From positions 1-64,000 of the forward strand of contig NZ_POVL01000021.1 of assembly GCF_002939185.1 (NCBI RefSeq): 64,000 nt of DNA. The letters are read 5' to 3'. Below are positions 1 through 12,268 of this stretch, in pieces; the stretch's first letter is position 1, and each line of letters begins with the position of its first letter. The notes below the pieces were generated by a model that had not been told where the DNA came from, did not search any database, and saw only the letters and a program-made list of their open reading frames with translations. Both the position numbers and the translations under genes were made by a program. The stretch comes from Enterobacter sichuanensis (GTDB lineage Bacteria > Pseudomonadota > Gammaproteobacteria > Enterobacterales > Enterobacteriaceae).

Positions 1-125
1 CTTTCCCATAAAGTTCTTTTTCAAATATACTGTGAAGACTTAGAGCCTTCGTAGCTGGATTTGAAAAATTTCTTTCGGAGAGTGCTCCAGGCCACAGTTG
101 TGGCTATAGGGTTCAGTTATCTAAA

Positions 126-148
126 GCCCCGATTTATCGGGGTTTTTT
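126..148 (+). terminator. Leader terminator 1
   Basis: The stem GCCCCGA-TTTA-TCGGGG is followed by six T residues. It is a classic intrinsic terminator within the operon leader, upstream of rimP. Confidence 0.8.
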
Positions 149-170
149 GTTATCTGACTACAGAATAACT

Positions 171-190
171 GGGCTTTACGCCCTTTTTTT
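171..190 (+). terminator. Leader terminator 2
   Basis: The short stem GGGC-TTTAC-GCCC is followed by seven T residues and lies 18 bases before the rimP start codon. It probably acts with the preceding hairpin as a tandem attenuator. Confidence 0.65.
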
Positions 191-207
191 ATGTCTTGGG
201 GGTGGGC

Positions 208-660
208 TTGTCCACATTAGAGCAAAAATTAACAGAGATGATTACTGCACCGGTCGAAGCACTGGGCTACGAACTGGTCGGCATCGAATTCGTTCGCGGC
301 CGTACATCGACGCTGCGCATCTATATTGATAGTGAAGATGGCATCAATGTTGATGATTGTGCTGATGTCAGCCACCAGGTGAGTGCGGTTCTTGATGTTG
401 AAGATCCGATTACCGTTGCGTACAACCTGGAAGTTTCCTCACCTGGCCTCGATCGCCCGATGTTCACGGCCGAGCACTATGTGCGCTTTACCGGTGAAGA
501 AGTGGCTCTCGTTCTGCGTATGGCCGTACAGAACCGCCGTAAATGGCAGGGAATTATCAAAGCCGTTGATGGTGAAATGATCACGGTGACAGTCGAAGGC
601 AAAGATGAAGTGTTCGCGCTGAGTAATATCCAGAAGGCGAACCTGGTTCCCCACTTTTAA
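208..660 (+). CDS. rimP: Ribosome maturation factor RimP
   Basis: RimP is a cytoplasmic factor needed for late 30S subunit maturation. The 150-residue product ([11 protein letters not shown] at the N-terminus, [11 protein letters not shown] at the C-terminus) is almost identical to the E. coli protein across its N-terminal alpha/beta domain and C-terminal SH3-like barrel. I chose the TTG at 208 as start because it gives the E. coli length and follows a GGGGGTG ribosome-binding site. A TTG at 196 would add four residues. It is the first gene of the rimP-nusA-infB operon, 28 bases before nusA. Confidence 0.96.
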   Translation: MSTLEQKLTEMITAPVEALGYELVGIEFVRGRTSTLRIYIDSEDGINVDDCADVSHQVSAVLDVEDPITVAYNLEVSSPGLDRPMFTAEHYVRFTGEEVALVLRMAVQNRRKWQGIIKAVDGEMITVTVEGKDEVFALSNIQKANLVPHF

Positions 661-688
661 CAGTCTGGATTGAGGTGAAAAGCCCGCG

Positions 689-2191
689 ATGAACAAAGAA
701 ATTTTGGCTGTTGTTGAAGCCGTCTCCAACGAGAAATCACTGCCGCGTGAGAAGATTTTCGAAGCGCTGGAAAGTGCACTGGCTACAGCAACCAAGAAAA
801 AATACGAGCAAGAGATCGATGTTCGCGTAGAAATCGATCGTAAAAGCGGTGACTTCGATACATTCCGTCGTTGGGTAATCGTTGAAGAAGTGACCCAGCC
901 GACCAAAGAGATCACGCTGGAAGCGGCACGTTTTGAAGACGAGAGTCTGAACGTGGGTGACTACGTTGAAGATCAGATCGAATCTGTGACCTTCGACCGT
1001 ATCACCACCCAGACCGCCAAGCAGGTTATTGTGCAGAAAGTGCGCGAAGCCGAGCGCGCGCTGGTTGTCGATCAGTTCCGCGATCAGGAAGGCGAAATCA
1101 TCACCGGCGTGGTGAAAAAAGTGAACCGCGACAACATCTCCCTGGAGATCAAATCCGAAGGGTTGCCGGGTAACGCTGAAGCTGTGATCCTGCGTGAAGA
1201 TATGCTGCCGCGTGAAAACTTCCGTCCAGGCGACCGTATCCGTGGTGTTCTGTACGCTGTCCGTCCAGAAGCGCGCGGTGCGCAGCTGTTCGTGACCCGT
1301 TCTAAACCAGAAATGCTGGTTGAACTGTTCCGTATCGAAGTACCGGAAATCGGTGAAGAAGTTATCGAAATTAAAGCGGCGGCTCGCGATCCGGGCTCCC
1401 GCGCGAAAATTGCGGTGAAAACCAACGACAAGCGTATCGACCCGGTCGGTGCTTGCGTCGGTATGCGTGGTGCGCGTGTCCAGGCAGTCTCTACTGAGCT
1501 GGGCGGCGAACGTATTGATATCGTTCTGTGGGATGACAACCCGGCACAGTTCGTGATCAACGCAATGGCTCCAGCTGATGTGGCGTCTATCGTTGTTGAC
1601 GAAGACAAACACACTATGGATATCGCTGTTGAAGCGGGCAACCTGGCGCAGGCAATCGGCCGTAACGGTCAGAACGTACGTCTGGCGTCACAGCTGAGCG
1701 GCTGGGAACTCAACGTGATGACCGTTGATGACCTGCAGGCTAAGCATCAGGCTGAAGCCCATGCGGCGATCGATACCTTCACTAAATACCTGGATATTGA
1801 CGAAGATTTCGCCACTGTTCTGGTTGAAGAAGGTTTCTCTACGCTGGAAGAACTGGCCTATGTGCCAATGAAAGAGCTGCTGGAAATCGACGGTCTGGAT
1901 GAACCAACCGTTGAAGCCCTGCGTGAACGCGCTAAAAACGCACTGACCACCCTGGCACTGGCTCAGGAAGAAAGCCTTGGCGATAAAAAGCCGGCTGATG
2001 ACCTGCTGAATCTGGAAGGTCTTGATCGTGCGATTGCGTTCAAGCTGGCTGCCCGTGGTGTTTGTACGCTGGAAGATCTCGCCGAGCAAGGCGTTGATGA
2101 CCTGGCTGATATCGAAGGTTTAACCGACGAGAAAGCCGGCGAGCTCATCATGGCCGCACGTAATATTTGCTGGTTCGGCGACGAAGCGTAA
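689..2191 (+). CDS. nusA: Transcription termination/antitermination factor NusA
   Basis: NusA binds RNA polymerase and nascent RNA. It stimulates pausing and intrinsic termination, and acts in antitermination with other Nus factors. The 500-residue protein has the usual order: N-terminal RNAP-binding domain (about 1-135), S1 domain (135-200), KH1 and KH2 (200-345, with the motif [12 protein letters not shown]), then two acidic helix-hairpin-helix AR repeats ending in CWFGDEA. AR repeats are typical of gammaproteobacteria. The E. coli protein has 495 residues. A GAGGTG ribosome-binding site precedes the ATG. It lies between rimP and infB, 24 bases from infB. Confidence 0.98.
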   Translation: MNKEILAVVEAVSNEKSLPREKIFEALESALATATKKKYEQEIDVRVEIDRKSGDFDTFRRWVIVEEVTQPTKEITLEAARFEDESLNVGDYVEDQIESVTFDRITTQTAKQVIVQKVREAERALVVDQFRDQEGEIITGVVKKVNRDNISLEIKSEGLPGNAEAVILREDMLPRENFRPGDRIRGVLYAVRPEARGAQLFVTRSKPEMLVELFRIEVPEIGEEVIEIKAAARDPGSRAKIAVKTNDKRIDPVGACVGMRGARVQAVSTELGGERIDIVLWDDNPAQFVINAMAPADVASIVVDEDKHTMDIAVEAGNLAQAIGRNGQNVRLASQLSGWELNVMTVDDLQAKHQAEAHAAIDTFTKYLDIDEDFATVLVEEGFSTLEELAYVPMKELLEIDGLDEPTVEALRERAKNALTTLALAQEESLGDKKPADDLLNLEGLDRAIAFKLAARGVCTLEDLAEQGVDDLADIEGLTDEKAGELIMAARNICWFGDEA

Positions 2192-2215
2192 TAAACTGTA
2201 GCAGGAAGGAACAGC

Positions 2216-4906
2216 ATGACTGATGTAACTGTAAAATCGCTGGCTGCCGAGATTCAGACCTCCGTGGACCGCCTGGTACAGCAATTTGCTGATGCAGGGA
2301 TCCCGAAGTCCGCTGATGACTCGGTGACCGCGCAAGAAAAACAAACCTTGTTAACGCACCTGAACCGTGAACACGGCTCTACGCCTGACAAGCTGACGCT
2401 GCAGCGCAAAACGCGTAGCACGTTGAATATCCCTGGTACCGGTGGCAAAAGTAAATCGGTACAAATTGAAGTCCGCAAGACGCGCACCTTTGTAAAACGT
2501 GATCCGCAAGAGGCAGAACGTCTTGCCGCGGAAGAGCAGGCACAGCGTGAAGCGGAAGAACAAGCTCAGCGTGAAGCGGAAGCAACCGCCAAACGTGAGG
2601 CAGAATTAAAAGCTGAACGTGAGGCCGCAGAAAAAGCGAAACGCGACGCAAGTGATAAAGTGAAGCGTGACGCTGCGGAAAAAGACAAAGTGAGCAATCA
2701 ACAGACAGACGAAATGACCAAAACCGCCCAGGCTGAAAAAGCCCGCCGTGAAAATGAAGCTGCCGAGCTGAAGCGTAAAGCGGAAGAAGAAGCCCGCCGC
2801 AAGCTGGAAGAAGAAGCACGTCGTGTGGCTGAAGAAGCGCGCCGTATGGCAGAAGAAAACGAGAAGAACGGTGTTGATACCGCTGAGCAGTCTGAAGATA
2901 CCAGCGACTATCACGTGACCACTTCTCAGCATGCGCGTCAGGCTGAAGATGACAACGACCGTGAAGTAGAAGGTGGTCGTGGCCGTGGTCGCAATGCGAA
3001 AGCGGTGCGTCCGGCGAAAAAAGGCAACAAACACGCTGAGTCTAAAGCAGACCGTGAAGAAGCGCGTGCAGCCGTGCGTGGCGGTAAAGGTGGTAAACAG
3101 CGTAAAGGTTCTTCTCTGCAGCAGGGCTTCCAGAAGCCAGCTCAGGCGGTTAACCGTGACGTTGTGATCGGCGAAACCATCACCGTTGGCGAACTGGCAA
3201 ACAAAATGGCGGTAAAAGGCTCTCAGGTCATCAAAGCGATGATGAAACTGGGCGCCATGGCGACCATCAACCAGGTGATCGACCAGGAAACCGCACAGCT
3301 GGTTGCTGAAGAGATGGGCCACAAAGTTATCCTGCGTCGTGAAAACGAACTGGAAGAAGCGGTAATGAGCGACCGTGATACGGGTGCTGCGGCAGAACCG
3401 CGCGCACCGGTAGTGACCATCATGGGTCACGTTGACCACGGTAAAACCTCTCTGCTCGACTACATTCGTTCTACGAAAGTGGCCTCCGGTGAAGCGGGTG
3501 GTATTACCCAGCACATCGGTGCATACCACGTAGAAACTGACAACGGCATGATCACCTTCCTGGATACCCCAGGCCACGCCGCGTTTACCTCAATGCGTGC
3601 TCGTGGTGCGCAGGCGACGGATATCGTTGTTCTGGTTGTTGCTGCAGACGACGGCGTAATGCCACAAACCATCGAAGCTATCCAGCACGCGAAAGCGGCG
3701 GGTGTGCCGGTTGTGGTTGCAGTGAACAAGATCGATAAACCAGAAGCGGATCCGGATCGTGTTAAAAACGAACTGTCCCAGTACGGCATCCTGCCGGAAG
3801 AGTGGGGCGGCGAAAGCCAGTTCGTACACGTGTCTGCGAAAGCGGGTACCGGTATCGACGATCTGCTGGATGCGATCCTGCTGCAGGCTGAAGTTCTGGA
3901 GCTGAAAGCCATCCGTAACGGTATGGCGAGCGGTGCGGTTATCGAATCCTTCCTGGACAAAGGCCGTGGCCCGGTTGCTACCGTTCTGGTTCGTGAAGGT
4001 ACCCTGCATAAAGGCGATATCGTTCTGTGTGGTTTCGAATACGGTCGCGTGCGTGCGATGCGTAACGAACTGGGTCAGGAAGTGCTGGAAGCAGGTCCGT
4101 CCATTCCAGTGGAAATCCTTGGCCTGTCCGGTGTACCGGCTGCCGGTGACGAAGTGACCGTTGTGCGTGACGAGAAGAAAGCGCGTGAAGTTGCACTGTA
4201 TCGTCAGGGCAAATTCCGTGAAGTTAAACTGGCTCGTCAGCAGAAATCTAAACTCGAGAACATGTTCGCGAACATGGCTGAAGGCGAAGTTCATGAAGTG
4301 AACGTCGTACTGAAAGCTGACGTTCAGGGCTCTGTGGAAGCGATCTCCGACTCCTTACTGAAACTGTCGACTGACGAAGTGAAAGTGAAGATCATCGGTT
4401 CTGGTGTCGGTGGTATCACCGAAACCGACGCTACCCTGGCTGCTGCGTCCAACGCCATCCTGGTTGGCTTCAACGTGCGTGCTGATGCTTCTGCTCGCCG
4501 CGTGATCGAAGCTGAAAGCCTGGATCTGCGTTACTACTCCGTCATCTATAACCTGATCGACGAAGTGAAAGCAGCGATGAGCGGTATGCTGTCGCCTGAG
4601 CTGAAACAGCAGATCATCGGTCTGGCTGAAGTACGTGACGTCTTCAAATCACCGAAATTCGGTGCAATCGCGGGCTGTATGGTTACCGAAGGTACCATCA
4701 AACGTCACAACCCAATCCGCGTTCTGCGCGATAACGTGGTTATCTATGAAGGCGAGCTGGAATCCCTGCGCCGCTTCAAAGATGACGTTAACGAAGTCCG
4801 TAACGGCATGGAATGTGGTATCGGCGTGAAGAACTACAACGACGTTCGCGTAGGCGATATGATCGAAGTGTTCGAGATCATCGAAATCCAGCGTACCATC
4901 GCTTAA
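2216..4906 (+). CDS. infB: Translation initiation factor IF-2
   Basis: IF-2 is the GTPase that delivers initiator fMet-tRNA to the 30S subunit and promotes 50S joining. The 896-residue protein starts with an IF2-N domain, followed by a very charged Arg/Glu/Ala coiled region (about 95-225) and a second IF2-N domain (about 320-370). The G domain has P-loop GHVDHGKT at 404-411, DTPGH from 450 and NKID from 504, and is followed by the beta-barrel and fMet-tRNA-binding C domains. The E. coli protein has 890 residues. An internal GTG at codon 159 matches the IF2-beta start. The gene shares the nusA transcript and is followed by a REP element and an attenuator before rbfA. Confidence 0.98.
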   Translation: MTDVTVKSLAAEIQTSVDRLVQQFADAGIPKSADDSVTAQEKQTLLTHLNREHGSTPDKLTLQRKTRSTLNIPGTGGKSKSVQIEVRKTRTFVKRDPQEAERLAAEEQAQREAEEQAQREAEATAKREAELKAEREAAEKAKRDASDKVKRDAAEKDKVSNQQTDEMTKTAQAEKARRENEAAELKRKAEEEARRKLEEEARRVAEEARRMAEENEKNGVDTAEQSEDTSDYHVTTSQHARQAEDDNDREVEGGRGRGRNAKAVRPAKKGNKHAESKADREEARAAVRGGKGGKQRKGSSLQQGFQKPAQAVNRDVVIGETITVGELANKMAVKGSQVIKAMMKLGAMATINQVIDQETAQLVAEEMGHKVILRRENELEEAVMSDRDTGAAAEPRAPVVTIMGHVDHGKTSLLDYIRSTKVASGEAGGITQHIGAYHVETDNGMITFLDTPGHAAFTSMRARGAQATDIVVLVVAADDGVMPQTIEAIQHAKAAGVPVVVAVNKIDKPEADPDRVKNELSQYGILPEEWGGESQFVHVSAKAGTGIDDLLDAILLQAEVLELKAIRNGMASGAVIESFLDKGRGPVATVLVREGTLHKGDIVLCGFEYGRVRAMRNELGQEVLEAGPSIPVEILGLSGVPAAGDEVTVVRDEKKAREVALYRQGKFREVKLARQQKSKLENMFANMAEGEVHEVNVVLKADVQGSVEAISDSLLKLSTDEVKVKIIGSGVGGITETDATLAAASNAILVGFNVRADASARRVIEAESLDLRYYSVIYNLIDEVKAAMSGMLSPELKQQIIGLAEVRDVFKSPKFGAIAGCMVTEGTIKRHNPIRVLRDNVVIYEGELESLRRFKDDVNEVRNGMECGIGVKNYNDVRVGDMIEVFEIIEIQRTIA
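2690..2692 (+). other. Candidate internal start for IF2-beta
   Basis: A GTG codon, in frame at infB codon 159, begins the reading VSNQQ. E. coli makes a shorter IF-2 isoform (IF2-beta) from a GTG at the equivalent place, codon 158. Position and downstream sequence are conserved, so I infer that two isoforms are made here too. Confidence 0.6.
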
Positions 4907-4928
4907 TCTTCGTTAAGATTGCTGATTG

Positions 4929-4959
4929 TAGGCCGGGTAAGCAAAGCGCCACCCGGCAA
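4929..4959. repeat. REP-type palindrome
   Basis: The element GCCGGGT...ACCCGGC with the internal AGCAAAGCGCC is a repetitive extragenic palindrome between infB and rbfA. It could stabilise the upstream mRNA 3' end. Confidence 0.75.
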
Positions 4960-4966
4960 CTATTTC

Positions 4967-4991
4967 AAAAGGGGCTGAATGCCCCTTTTTT
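4967..4991 (+). terminator. Attenuator between infB and rbfA
   Basis: The stem AGGGGC-TGAAT-GCCCCT is followed by a T run, 16 bases before the rbfA start. rbfA, truB and downstream genes are normally co-transcribed with infB, so this is probably a partial terminator. Confidence 0.7.
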
Positions 4992-5007
4992 GTCTGGAGA
5001 ATTTATT

Positions 5008-5411
5008 ATGGCGAAAGAGTTTGGTCGCCCACAGCGCGTCGCGCAGGAAATGCAGAAAGAGATCGCCCTCATTCTGCAACGTGAAATTAAAGACCCCCGC
5101 GTCGGCATGATGACCACCGTGTCGGGTGTAGAAATGTCCCGCGACCTGGCCTATGCCAAGGTGTTCGTCACTTTCCTGAACGACCAGGACGAAGCGGCAG
5201 TGAAAAACGGCATTAAAGCGCTGCAGGAAGCGTCAGGTTTCATCCGCTCTCTGCTCGGCAAAGCAATGCGTCTGCGTATCGTTCCAGAACTGACCTTCTT
5301 CTACGACAACTCGCTGGTTGAAGGGATGCGTATGTCCAACCTGGTGACCAGCGTGGTGAAACATGACGACGAGCGTCGTGTTAACCCGGCGGACGACAGC
5401 AAGGAGGACTG

Positions 5412-5412
<1 letters not shown>
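5008..5412 (+). CDS. rbfA: 30S ribosome-binding factor RbfA
   Basis: RbfA is a small KH-like cold-shock protein. It binds free 30S subunits near the 5' domain of 16S rRNA and helps late maturation. The product has 134 residues (133 in E. coli), begins [16 protein letters not shown] and ends in a charged tail. I chose the ATG at 5008 because it follows a TGGAG ribosome-binding site and matches the family length; an upstream ATG at 4813 would run backwards into infB. Its stop codon overlaps the truB start by one base, so the two genes are translationally coupled. Confidence 0.97.
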
Positions 5413-6786
<1,374 letters not shown>

Positions 6787-6802
6787 GTCTTGCGAGTTTC
6801 AG

Positions 6803-6829
6803 AAAAGGGGGCCTGATGGCCCCTTTTTT
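6803..6829 (+). terminator. rpsO terminator
   Basis: The GC-rich stem GGGGGCC-TGAT-GGCCCC is followed by six T residues 16 bases after the rpsO stop. Confidence 0.85.
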
Positions 6830-6897
6830 CAACCAGACGGCAGCAATTCACTGGAAACTATTGTATTGTTGCTATAAATGATCTTCATTGCAGAGGT

Positions 6898-6953
6898 TCG
6901 CGCGGCTAATGAGAGGCTTCACCCATGGGGGTGTTGGTTGTCATTAGTCGCGA
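6898..6953 (+). promoter_or_regulatory. pnp leader hairpin, likely RNase III site
   Basis: The arms TCGCGCGGCTAATGA and TCATTAGTCGCGA pair with a small bulge around an inner CACCC/GGGGTG stem. This matches the long stem-loop of the E. coli pnp leader. There RNase III cleaves and PNPase then degrades the arm, autoregulating pnp. The structure is seen; the processing is inferred. Confidence 0.7.
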
Positions 6954-6980
6954 GGATGCGAAGAAGGTCGGGTCAAATCG

Positions 6981-7003
6981 ACAGCACACCGGTGGTGTGC
7001 TGT
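6981..7003 (+). promoter_or_regulatory. Perfect hairpin in pnp leader
   Basis: ACAGCACACC-GGT-GGTGTGCTGT is a perfect ten-base-pair inverted repeat. It ends 25 bases before the pnp TTG start, between the RNase III-type hairpin and the ribosome-binding site. There is no T run, so it is not a terminator. It probably helps shape the translation control region. Confidence 0.6.
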
Positions 7004-7028
7004 CAAACATTTAAGAAAGGACAGAATT

Positions 7029-9167
7029 TTGCTGAATCCGATCGTTCGTAAATTCCAGTATGGTCAACATACCGTCACGCTGGAAACCGGTATGATGGCT
7101 CGTCAGGCTACTGCTGCCGTTATGGTAAGCATGGATGACACCGCGGTATTCGTTACCGTTGTGGGTCAGAAAAAAGCTAAACCAGGTCAGGACTTCTTCC
7201 CACTGACCGTTAACTACCAGGAGCGTACTTACGCTGCCGGTAAAATCCCGGGTGGCTTCTTCCGTCGTGAAGGCCGTCCAAGCGAAGGCGAAACCCTGAT
7301 CGCGCGTCTGATTGACCGCCCGGTTCGTCCGCTGTTCCCGGAAGGCTTCGTTAACGAAGTTCAGGTTATCGCGACCGTTGTGTCCGTTAACCCACAGGTT
7401 AACCCGGACATCGTTGCGATGATCGGTGCGTCCGCTGCCCTGTCACTGTCTGGTATTCCATTCAATGGCCCAATCGGTGCGGCGCGCGTGGGTTACATCA
7501 ACGACCAGTACGTGCTGAACCCGACTCAGGAAGAGCTGAAAGAGAGCAAGCTGGACCTGGTGGTTGCCGGTACTGAAGCCGCTGTGCTGATGGTTGAATC
7601 CGAAGCTGAACTGCTGAGCGAAGACCAGATGCTGGGCGCTGTGGTCTTCGGCCACGACCAGCAGCAGGTTGTTATTCAGAACATCAACGAACTGGTGAAA
7701 GAAGCCGGTAAACCACGTTGGGACTGGCAGCCTGAAGCAGCAAACGACGCGCTGAACGCACGCGTTGCTGCACTGGCAGAATCTCGCCTGAGCGATGCTT
7801 ACCGTATCACTGACAAACAGGAGCGTTATGCTCAGGTTGACGTGATCAAAGACGAAACCATCGCCACGCTGGTTGCTGAAGACGAAACGCTGGATGCTAA
7901 CGAGCTGAGCGAAATTCTGCATGCCATCGAGAAAAACGTGGTGCGTAGCCGCGTGCTGGCAGGTGAGCCACGCATCGATGGCCGTGAAAAAGACATGATC
8001 CGTGGTCTGGATGTGCGTACTGGCGTGCTGCCACGTACTCACGGTTCTGCGCTGTTCACCCGTGGTGAAACGCAGGCGCTGGTAACTGCGACGCTGGGTA
8101 CTGCACGTGACGCGCAGATCATCGACGAACTGATGGGCGAGCGCACTGACAGCTTCCTGTTCCACTATAACTTCCCTCCGTACTCCGTTGGTGAAACCGG
8201 TATGGTTGGTTCGCCGAAGCGTCGTGAAATTGGTCACGGTCGTCTGGCGAAGCGCGGTGTGCTGGCTGTGATGCCAGATGCGGACAAATTCCCGTACACC
8301 GTCCGTGTGGTTTCTGAAATCACCGAATCCAACGGTTCTTCTTCTATGGCTTCCGTATGTGGTGCCTCTCTGGCGCTGATGGATGCAGGCGTGCCAATCA
8401 AAGCCGCCGTTGCGGGTATCGCAATGGGTCTGGTGAAAGAAGGCGACAACTATGTTGTTCTGTCTGACATTCTGGGCGACGAAGACCACCTGGGCGATAT
8501 GGACTTCAAAGTGGCGGGTTCCCGCGACGGTATCTCTGCGCTGCAGATGGATATCAAAATTGAAGGTATCACCAAAGAGATCATGCAGGTTGCTCTGAAC
8601 CAGGCTAAAGGTGCACGTCTGCACATCCTGAGCGTGATGGAACAGGCGATTAACGCGCCGCGTGGTGATATCTCTGAATTCGCTCCGCGCATTCACACCA
8701 TCAAGATCAATCCAGACAAGATCAAAGATGTTATCGGTAAGGGCGGTTCCGTTATCCGTGCGCTGACCGAAGAGACGGGCACCACGATCGAAATCGAAGA
8801 TGACGGTACTGTGAAAATCGCAGCAACCGACGGCGAGAAAGCGAAATTCGCGATCCGTCGTATCGAAGAGATCACCGCAGAAATCGAAGTGGGCCGTATC
8901 TACAGTGGTAAAGTGACCCGTATCGTTGACTTTGGCGCATTTGTTGCCATCGGTGGCGGTAAAGAAGGTCTGGTTCACATCTCTCAGATCGCTGACAAGC
9001 GCGTTGAGAAAGTGACCGATTACCTGCAGATGGGTCAGGAAGTACCGGTTAAAGTTCTGGAAGTTGATCGCCAGGGCCGTATCCGTCTGAGCATTAAAGA
9101 AGCAACTGAGCAGTCTCAGCCAGCTGCTGCGCCTGAAGCACAGGCTGCAGAACAGCAAGGCGAGTAA
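7029..9167 (+). CDS. pnp: Polyribonucleotide nucleotidyltransferase (PNPase)
   Basis: PNPase is the phosphorolytic 3'-5' exoribonuclease of the RNA degradosome. The 712-residue protein has two RNase PH-like domains (about 1-240 and 310-545) separated by an all-helical domain, then a KH domain ([16 protein letters not shown]) and an S1 RNA-binding domain. The C-terminal tail is rich in Ala, Glu and Gln. E. coli PNPase has 711 residues. The start is TTG after AAGAAAGGA, and E. coli pnp also begins with TTG. The leader hairpins point to autoregulation. The degradosome-associated helicase gene deaD lies downstream. Confidence 0.98.
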   Translation: MLNPIVRKFQYGQHTVTLETGMMARQATAAVMVSMDDTAVFVTVVGQKKAKPGQDFFPLTVNYQERTYAAGKIPGGFFRREGRPSEGETLIARLIDRPVRPLFPEGFVNEVQVIATVVSVNPQVNPDIVAMIGASAALSLSGIPFNGPIGAARVGYINDQYVLNPTQEELKESKLDLVVAGTEAAVLMVESEAELLSEDQMLGAVVFGHDQQQVVIQNINELVKEAGKPRWDWQPEAANDALNARVAALAESRLSDAYRITDKQERYAQVDVIKDETIATLVAEDETLDANELSEILHAIEKNVVRSRVLAGEPRIDGREKDMIRGLDVRTGVLPRTHGSALFTRGETQALVTATLGTARDAQIIDELMGERTDSFLFHYNFPPYSVGETGMVGSPKRREIGHGRLAKRGVLAVMPDADKFPYTVRVVSEITESNGSSSMASVCGASLALMDAGVPIKAAVAGIAMGLVKEGDNYVVLSDILGDEDHLGDMDFKVAGSRDGISALQMDIKIEGITKEIMQVALNQAKGARLHILSVMEQAINAPRGDISEFAPRIHTIKINPDKIKDVIGKGGSVIRALTEETGTTIEIEDDGTVKIAATDGEKAKFAIRRIEEITAEIEVGRIYSGKVTRIVDFGAFVAIGGGKEGLVHISQIADKRVEKVTDYLQMGQEVPVKVLEVDRQGRIRLSIKEATEQSQPAAAPEAQAAEQQGE

Positions 9168-9177
9168 GTTGCGATTT

Positions 9178-9198
9178 GCCCTCCGCTTTGCGGAGGGC
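9178..9198 (+). terminator. Hairpin after pnp
   Basis: GCCCTCCGC-TTT-GCGGAGGGC is a perfect nine-base-pair stem 10 bases after the pnp stop. There is no T run, so it may protect the 3' end or terminate weakly, leaving nlpI partly co-transcribed. Confidence 0.5.
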
Positions 9199-9275
9199 CT
9201 GGTATCAGGCAGGACGCCTTGTTAAGCCGCCGGGGGACAGGACGTTCATCCAATAGTTGTCTTCGGGAGTGGGAA

Positions 9276-10160
9276 ATGAAGCCTTTTTTGCGCTGGTGTT
9301 TCGTTGCGACAGCTTTAACGCTGGCAGGATGCAGCAACTCTGCCTGGCGTAAGAGCGAAGTCCTCGCAGTGCCATTGCAACCGACTTTGCAGCAGGAAGT
9401 GATTCTGGCACGCATGGAACAAATACTTGCCAGTCGGGCTTTAACCGATGACGAACGCGCACAGCTTTTATATGAGCGCGGAGTGTTGTATGATAGTCTT
9501 GGTCTGAGGGCATTAGCGCGGAATGATTTTTCACAAGCGCTGGCTATCCGACCTGATATGCCTGAAGTATTCAATTACTTAGGCATTTATTTAACGCAGG
9601 CAGGCAATTTTGATGCTGCCTATGAAGCGTTTGATTCTGTACTTGAGCTTGATCCAACTTACAACTACGCGCACTTGAATCGCGGTATCGCATTGTATTA
9701 CGGCGGTCGTGATAAGTTAGCGCAAGATGATCTGCTGGCGTTTTATCAAGACGATCCTAATGATCCTTTCCGTAGCCTGTGGCTTTACATCGTTGAGCAG
9801 AAGCTCGATGAGAAGCAGGCAAAAGAGGCACTGAAACAGCGCTTCGATAAATCGGATAAGGAACAGTGGGGATGGAACATTGTCGAGTTCTACCTGGGCA
9901 ACATTAGCGAAGCAACGCTGATGGAACGCCTCAAGGCGGACGCAACGGATAACACCTCGCTCGCTGAGCATCTCAGTGAAACCAACTTCTATTTAGGTAA
10001 GTACTACCTAAGTCTGGGGGATAAGGACAGCGCTACGGCACTGTTCAAATTAGCGGTTGCTAACAACGTACACAACTTCGTTGAGCACCGTTATGCATTG
10101 TTGGAATTATCGCTCTTGGGCCAGGAGCAAGACGACCTGGCAGAATCGGACCAGCAATAG
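9276..10160 (+). CDS. nlpI: Outer-membrane lipoprotein NlpI
   Basis: NlpI is a TPR adaptor lipoprotein at the inner face of the outer membrane. In E. coli it delivers the protease Prc to the peptidoglycan hydrolase MepS and scaffolds other cell-wall enzymes. The 294-residue product has a signal peptide with lipobox LAGC (Cys19). TPR helices follow, including [20 protein letters not shown] and [16 protein letters not shown]. The ATG at 9276 after CGGGAGTGGG gives exactly the E. coli length; an earlier in-frame start would disrupt the signal peptide. Confidence 0.97.
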   Translation: MKPFLRWCFVATALTLAGCSNSAWRKSEVLAVPLQPTLQQEVILARMEQILASRALTDDERAQLLYERGVLYDSLGLRALARNDFSQALAIRPDMPEVFNYLGIYLTQAGNFDAAYEAFDSVLELDPTYNYAHLNRGIALYYGGRDKLAQDDLLAFYQDDPNDPFRSLWLYIVEQKLDEKQAKEALKQRFDKSDKEQWGWNIVEFYLGNISEATLMERLKADATDNTSLAEHLSETNFYLGKYYLSLGDKDSATALFKLAVANNVHNFVEHRYALLELSLLGQEQDDLAESDQQ

Positions 10161-10267
10161 CTGACGACATAAACATCAGCCCGTAATCTTTTGATTGCCA
10201 TCACCTTAACTGGTGAGGGCGTTGTTGTTCGTCAATACACCTACTTTGAGCCGGTTCACACTTTTCA

Positions 10268-10348
10268 ATGAAAATTGCTAATCATTTTCACGATGAGCTA
10301 AGTAGACTGGCCGCCATTGACATTGAGGCACTCGTACTACATGGCTGA
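10268..10348 (+). CDS. yrbN: Small protein YrbN, upstream of and overlapping deaD
   Basis: This 26-codon reading frame encodes [20 protein letters not shown] followed by ALVLHG. It matches the small E. coli protein YrbN found at the same place. Its stop codon lies inside the deaD reading frame: the deaD ATG at 10341 precedes the yrbN TGA at 10346-10348, an eight-base overlap in another frame. Conservation of sequence and overlap supports real translation. It could couple to or gate translation of deaD, but no biochemical function is known to me. Confidence 0.8.
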   Translation: MKIANHFHDELSRLAAIDIEALVLHG

Positions 10349-12236
10349 ATTCGAAACCACTTTTGCAGATCTGGGCCTGAAGGCTCCTATCCTTGAAGCC
10401 CTTAACGATCTGGGTTACGAAAAACCATCTCCGATCCAGGCTGAGTGTATCCCACACCTGCTTTCTGGTCGTGACGTGCTGGGCATGGCCCAGACTGGTA
10501 GCGGTAAAACTGCAGCGTTCTCGCTGCCGCTGCTGAACAACATTGATCCGGACCTGCGTGCACCGCAGATCCTCGTCTTGGCTCCAACCCGTGAACTGGC
10601 TGTTCAGGTTGCTGAAGCCATGACGGAATTCTCTAAACATATGCGCGGCGTAAACGTGGTAGCCCTGTACGGCGGCCAGCGTTATGACGTGCAGTTACGC
10701 GCCCTGCGCCAGGGCCCACAGATTGTTGTCGGTACGCCGGGCCGTCTGCTGGATCACCTGAAGCGCGGTACGCTGGATCTCTCTAAACTGAGCGGTCTGG
10801 TACTGGACGAAGCAGATGAAATGCTGCGTATGGGCTTCATCGAAGACGTTGAAACCATCATGGCGCAGATCCCGGACGGTCATCAGACCGCGCTGTTCTC
10901 TGCCACCATGCCTGAAGCTATCCGTCGCATTACCCGCCGCTTCATGAAAGAGCCGCAGGAAGTGCGTATTCAGTCCAGCGTGACGACTCGCCCGGACATC
11001 AGCCAGAGCTACTGGTCTGTGTACGGCATGCGCAAAAACGAAGCGCTGGTACGTTTCCTGGAAGCGGAAGATTTTGATGCGGCGATCATCTTCGTTCGTA
11101 CCAAAAACGCGACCCTGGAAGTGGCTGAAGCCCTGGAGCGTAGCGGCTACAACAGCGCAGCGCTGAACGGCGATATGAACCAGGCCCTGCGTGAGCAGAC
11201 GCTGGAGCGTCTGAAAGACGGTCGTCTGGATATCCTGATTGCAACCGACGTGGCAGCACGTGGCCTGGACGTTGAGCGTATCAGCCTGGTGGTTAACTAC
11301 GACATCCCGATGGATTCCGAGTCTTACGTTCACCGTATCGGTCGTACCGGTCGTGCGGGTCGTGCGGGCCGTGCGCTGCTGTTCGTTGAGAACCGCGAGC
11401 GTCGTCTGCTGCGTAATATCGAACGCACCATGAAGCTGACCATTCCAGAAGCCGATCTGCCAAACGCAGAGCTGCTGGGCAAACGCCGTCTGGAAAAGTT
11501 CGCCGCGAAAGTCCAGCAGCAGCTGGAAAGCAGCGATCTGGATCAGTACCGTGCGCTGCTGTCCCAGATCCAGCCTGTTGCTGAAGGCGAAGAGCTGGAT
11601 ATGGAAACCCTGGCAGCAGCACTGCTGAAGATGGCGCAGGGCGAACGTAGCCTGATCGTGCCGCCAGATGCACCGATGCGTCCTAAGCGTGAATTCCGTG
11701 ACCGTGACGATCGCTTCGAACGTCGTGGCGACCGTAACGATCGTGGCCCACGTGGCGACCGTCCAGAGCGTGGTGGTGAAGACCGTCCACGTCGTGAACG
11801 TCGCGATGCGGGTGATATGGAGCTGTACCGCATTGAAGTGGGCCGTGATGATGGCGTTGAAGTGCGTCACATCGTTGGCGCGATCGCCAACGAAGGCGAC
11901 ATCAGCAGCCGTTACATCGGTAACATCAAGCTGTTCGCATCCCACTCTACCATTGAGCTGCCAAAAGGCATGCCGGGTGAAGTACTGCAGCACTTTACGC
12001 GTACCCGCATCCTGAACAAGCCGATGAACATGCAGCTGCTGGGCGATGCACAGCCACGTCCTGACCGTGGCGGCGAACGTCGTGGCGGCGGCCGCGGTTT
12101 CGGTGGCGAGCGTCGTGAAGGCGGTCGCAGCGAAGGTCGCGGTGGTGAAGGTCGTCGTTTCTCCGGCGAGCGTCGCGAAAACCGTGGCCCACGTCGTGAA
12201 GAAGGCACCAGCCGTCGTCGTTTCGGTGACGCGTAA
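10341..12236 (+). CDS. deaD: ATP-dependent RNA helicase DeaD (CsdA)
   Basis: DeaD is a DEAD-box helicase that acts in cold-shock mRNA unwinding, 50S biogenesis and the cold degradosome. The 631-residue protein has Walker A AQTGSGKT (50-57), PTREL, DEAD (156-159) and SAT, then the [13 protein letters not shown] motif VI. A dimerisation and RNA-binding domain follows, with long Arg/Gly/Asp-rich tracts about 450-490 and 575-631. E. coli DeaD has 629 residues. I start at the ATG at 10341 (MAEFETTF), overlapping yrbN, rather than an in-frame codon 24 bases upstream. A strong terminator follows. Confidence 0.97.
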   Translation: MAEFETTFADLGLKAPILEALNDLGYEKPSPIQAECIPHLLSGRDVLGMAQTGSGKTAAFSLPLLNNIDPDLRAPQILVLAPTRELAVQVAEAMTEFSKHMRGVNVVALYGGQRYDVQLRALRQGPQIVVGTPGRLLDHLKRGTLDLSKLSGLVLDEADEMLRMGFIEDVETIMAQIPDGHQTALFSATMPEAIRRITRRFMKEPQEVRIQSSVTTRPDISQSYWSVYGMRKNEALVRFLEAEDFDAAIIFVRTKNATLEVAEALERSGYNSAALNGDMNQALREQTLERLKDGRLDILIATDVAARGLDVERISLVVNYDIPMDSESYVHRIGRTGRAGRAGRALLFVENRERRLLRNIERTMKLTIPEADLPNAELLGKRRLEKFAAKVQQQLESSDLDQYRALLSQIQPVAEGEELDMETLAAALLKMAQGERSLIVPPDAPMRPKREFRDRDDRFERRGDRNDRGPRGDRPERGGEDRPRRERRDAGDMELYRIEVGRDDGVEVRHIVGAIANEGDISSRYIGNIKLFASHSTIELPKGMPGEVLQHFTRTRILNKPMNMQLLGDAQPRPDRGGERRGGGRGFGGERREGGRSEGRGGEGRRFSGERRENRGPRREEGTSRRRFGDA

Positions 12237-12268
12237 GCCTTGCACTTCTGACGTAAAGTAAAATATAC

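Larger units (their letters stand above)
1..207 (+). promoter_or_regulatory. Leader region upstream of rimP-nusA-infB
   Basis: This is the untranslated leader of the rimP-nusA-infB operon. In E. coli the operon begins with the initiator tRNA gene metY. No tRNA cloverleaf is visible in bases 1-120, so metY, if present, lies outside the window. Two intrinsic terminators (126-148 and 171-190) sit immediately before rimP, so operon expression should depend on read-through. That fits the known control of this operon by attenuation and NusA. I saw no clear boxA element. Confidence 0.6.

Noticed and set aside
1-120. Search for metY initiator tRNA
   Set aside because: No tRNA stem or TTCGAATC-type T-loop is present; metY must be upstream of the window if it exists.
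2606-3577. 323-codon minus-strand frame inside infB
   Set aside because: Phe-rich translation is the mirror of the Glu/Lys/Arg coiled region of IF-2.
6787-7028. SraG-type small RNA between rpsO and pnp
   Set aside because: E. coli has a small RNA here, but I could not identify its promoter or terminator by eye; only the pnp leader hairpins are supported.
7443-9158. 571-codon open frame on the minus strand
   Set aside because: It lies wholly antisense to pnp. Its length comes from the strongly biased codons of pnp, its translation has no recognisable domain, and it has no ribosome-binding site.
10695-12245. 516-codon minus-strand frame
   Set aside because: Antisense to deaD; Thr/Ala-rich translation mirrors the Arg/Gly repeats of DeaD. 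Shadow frame.
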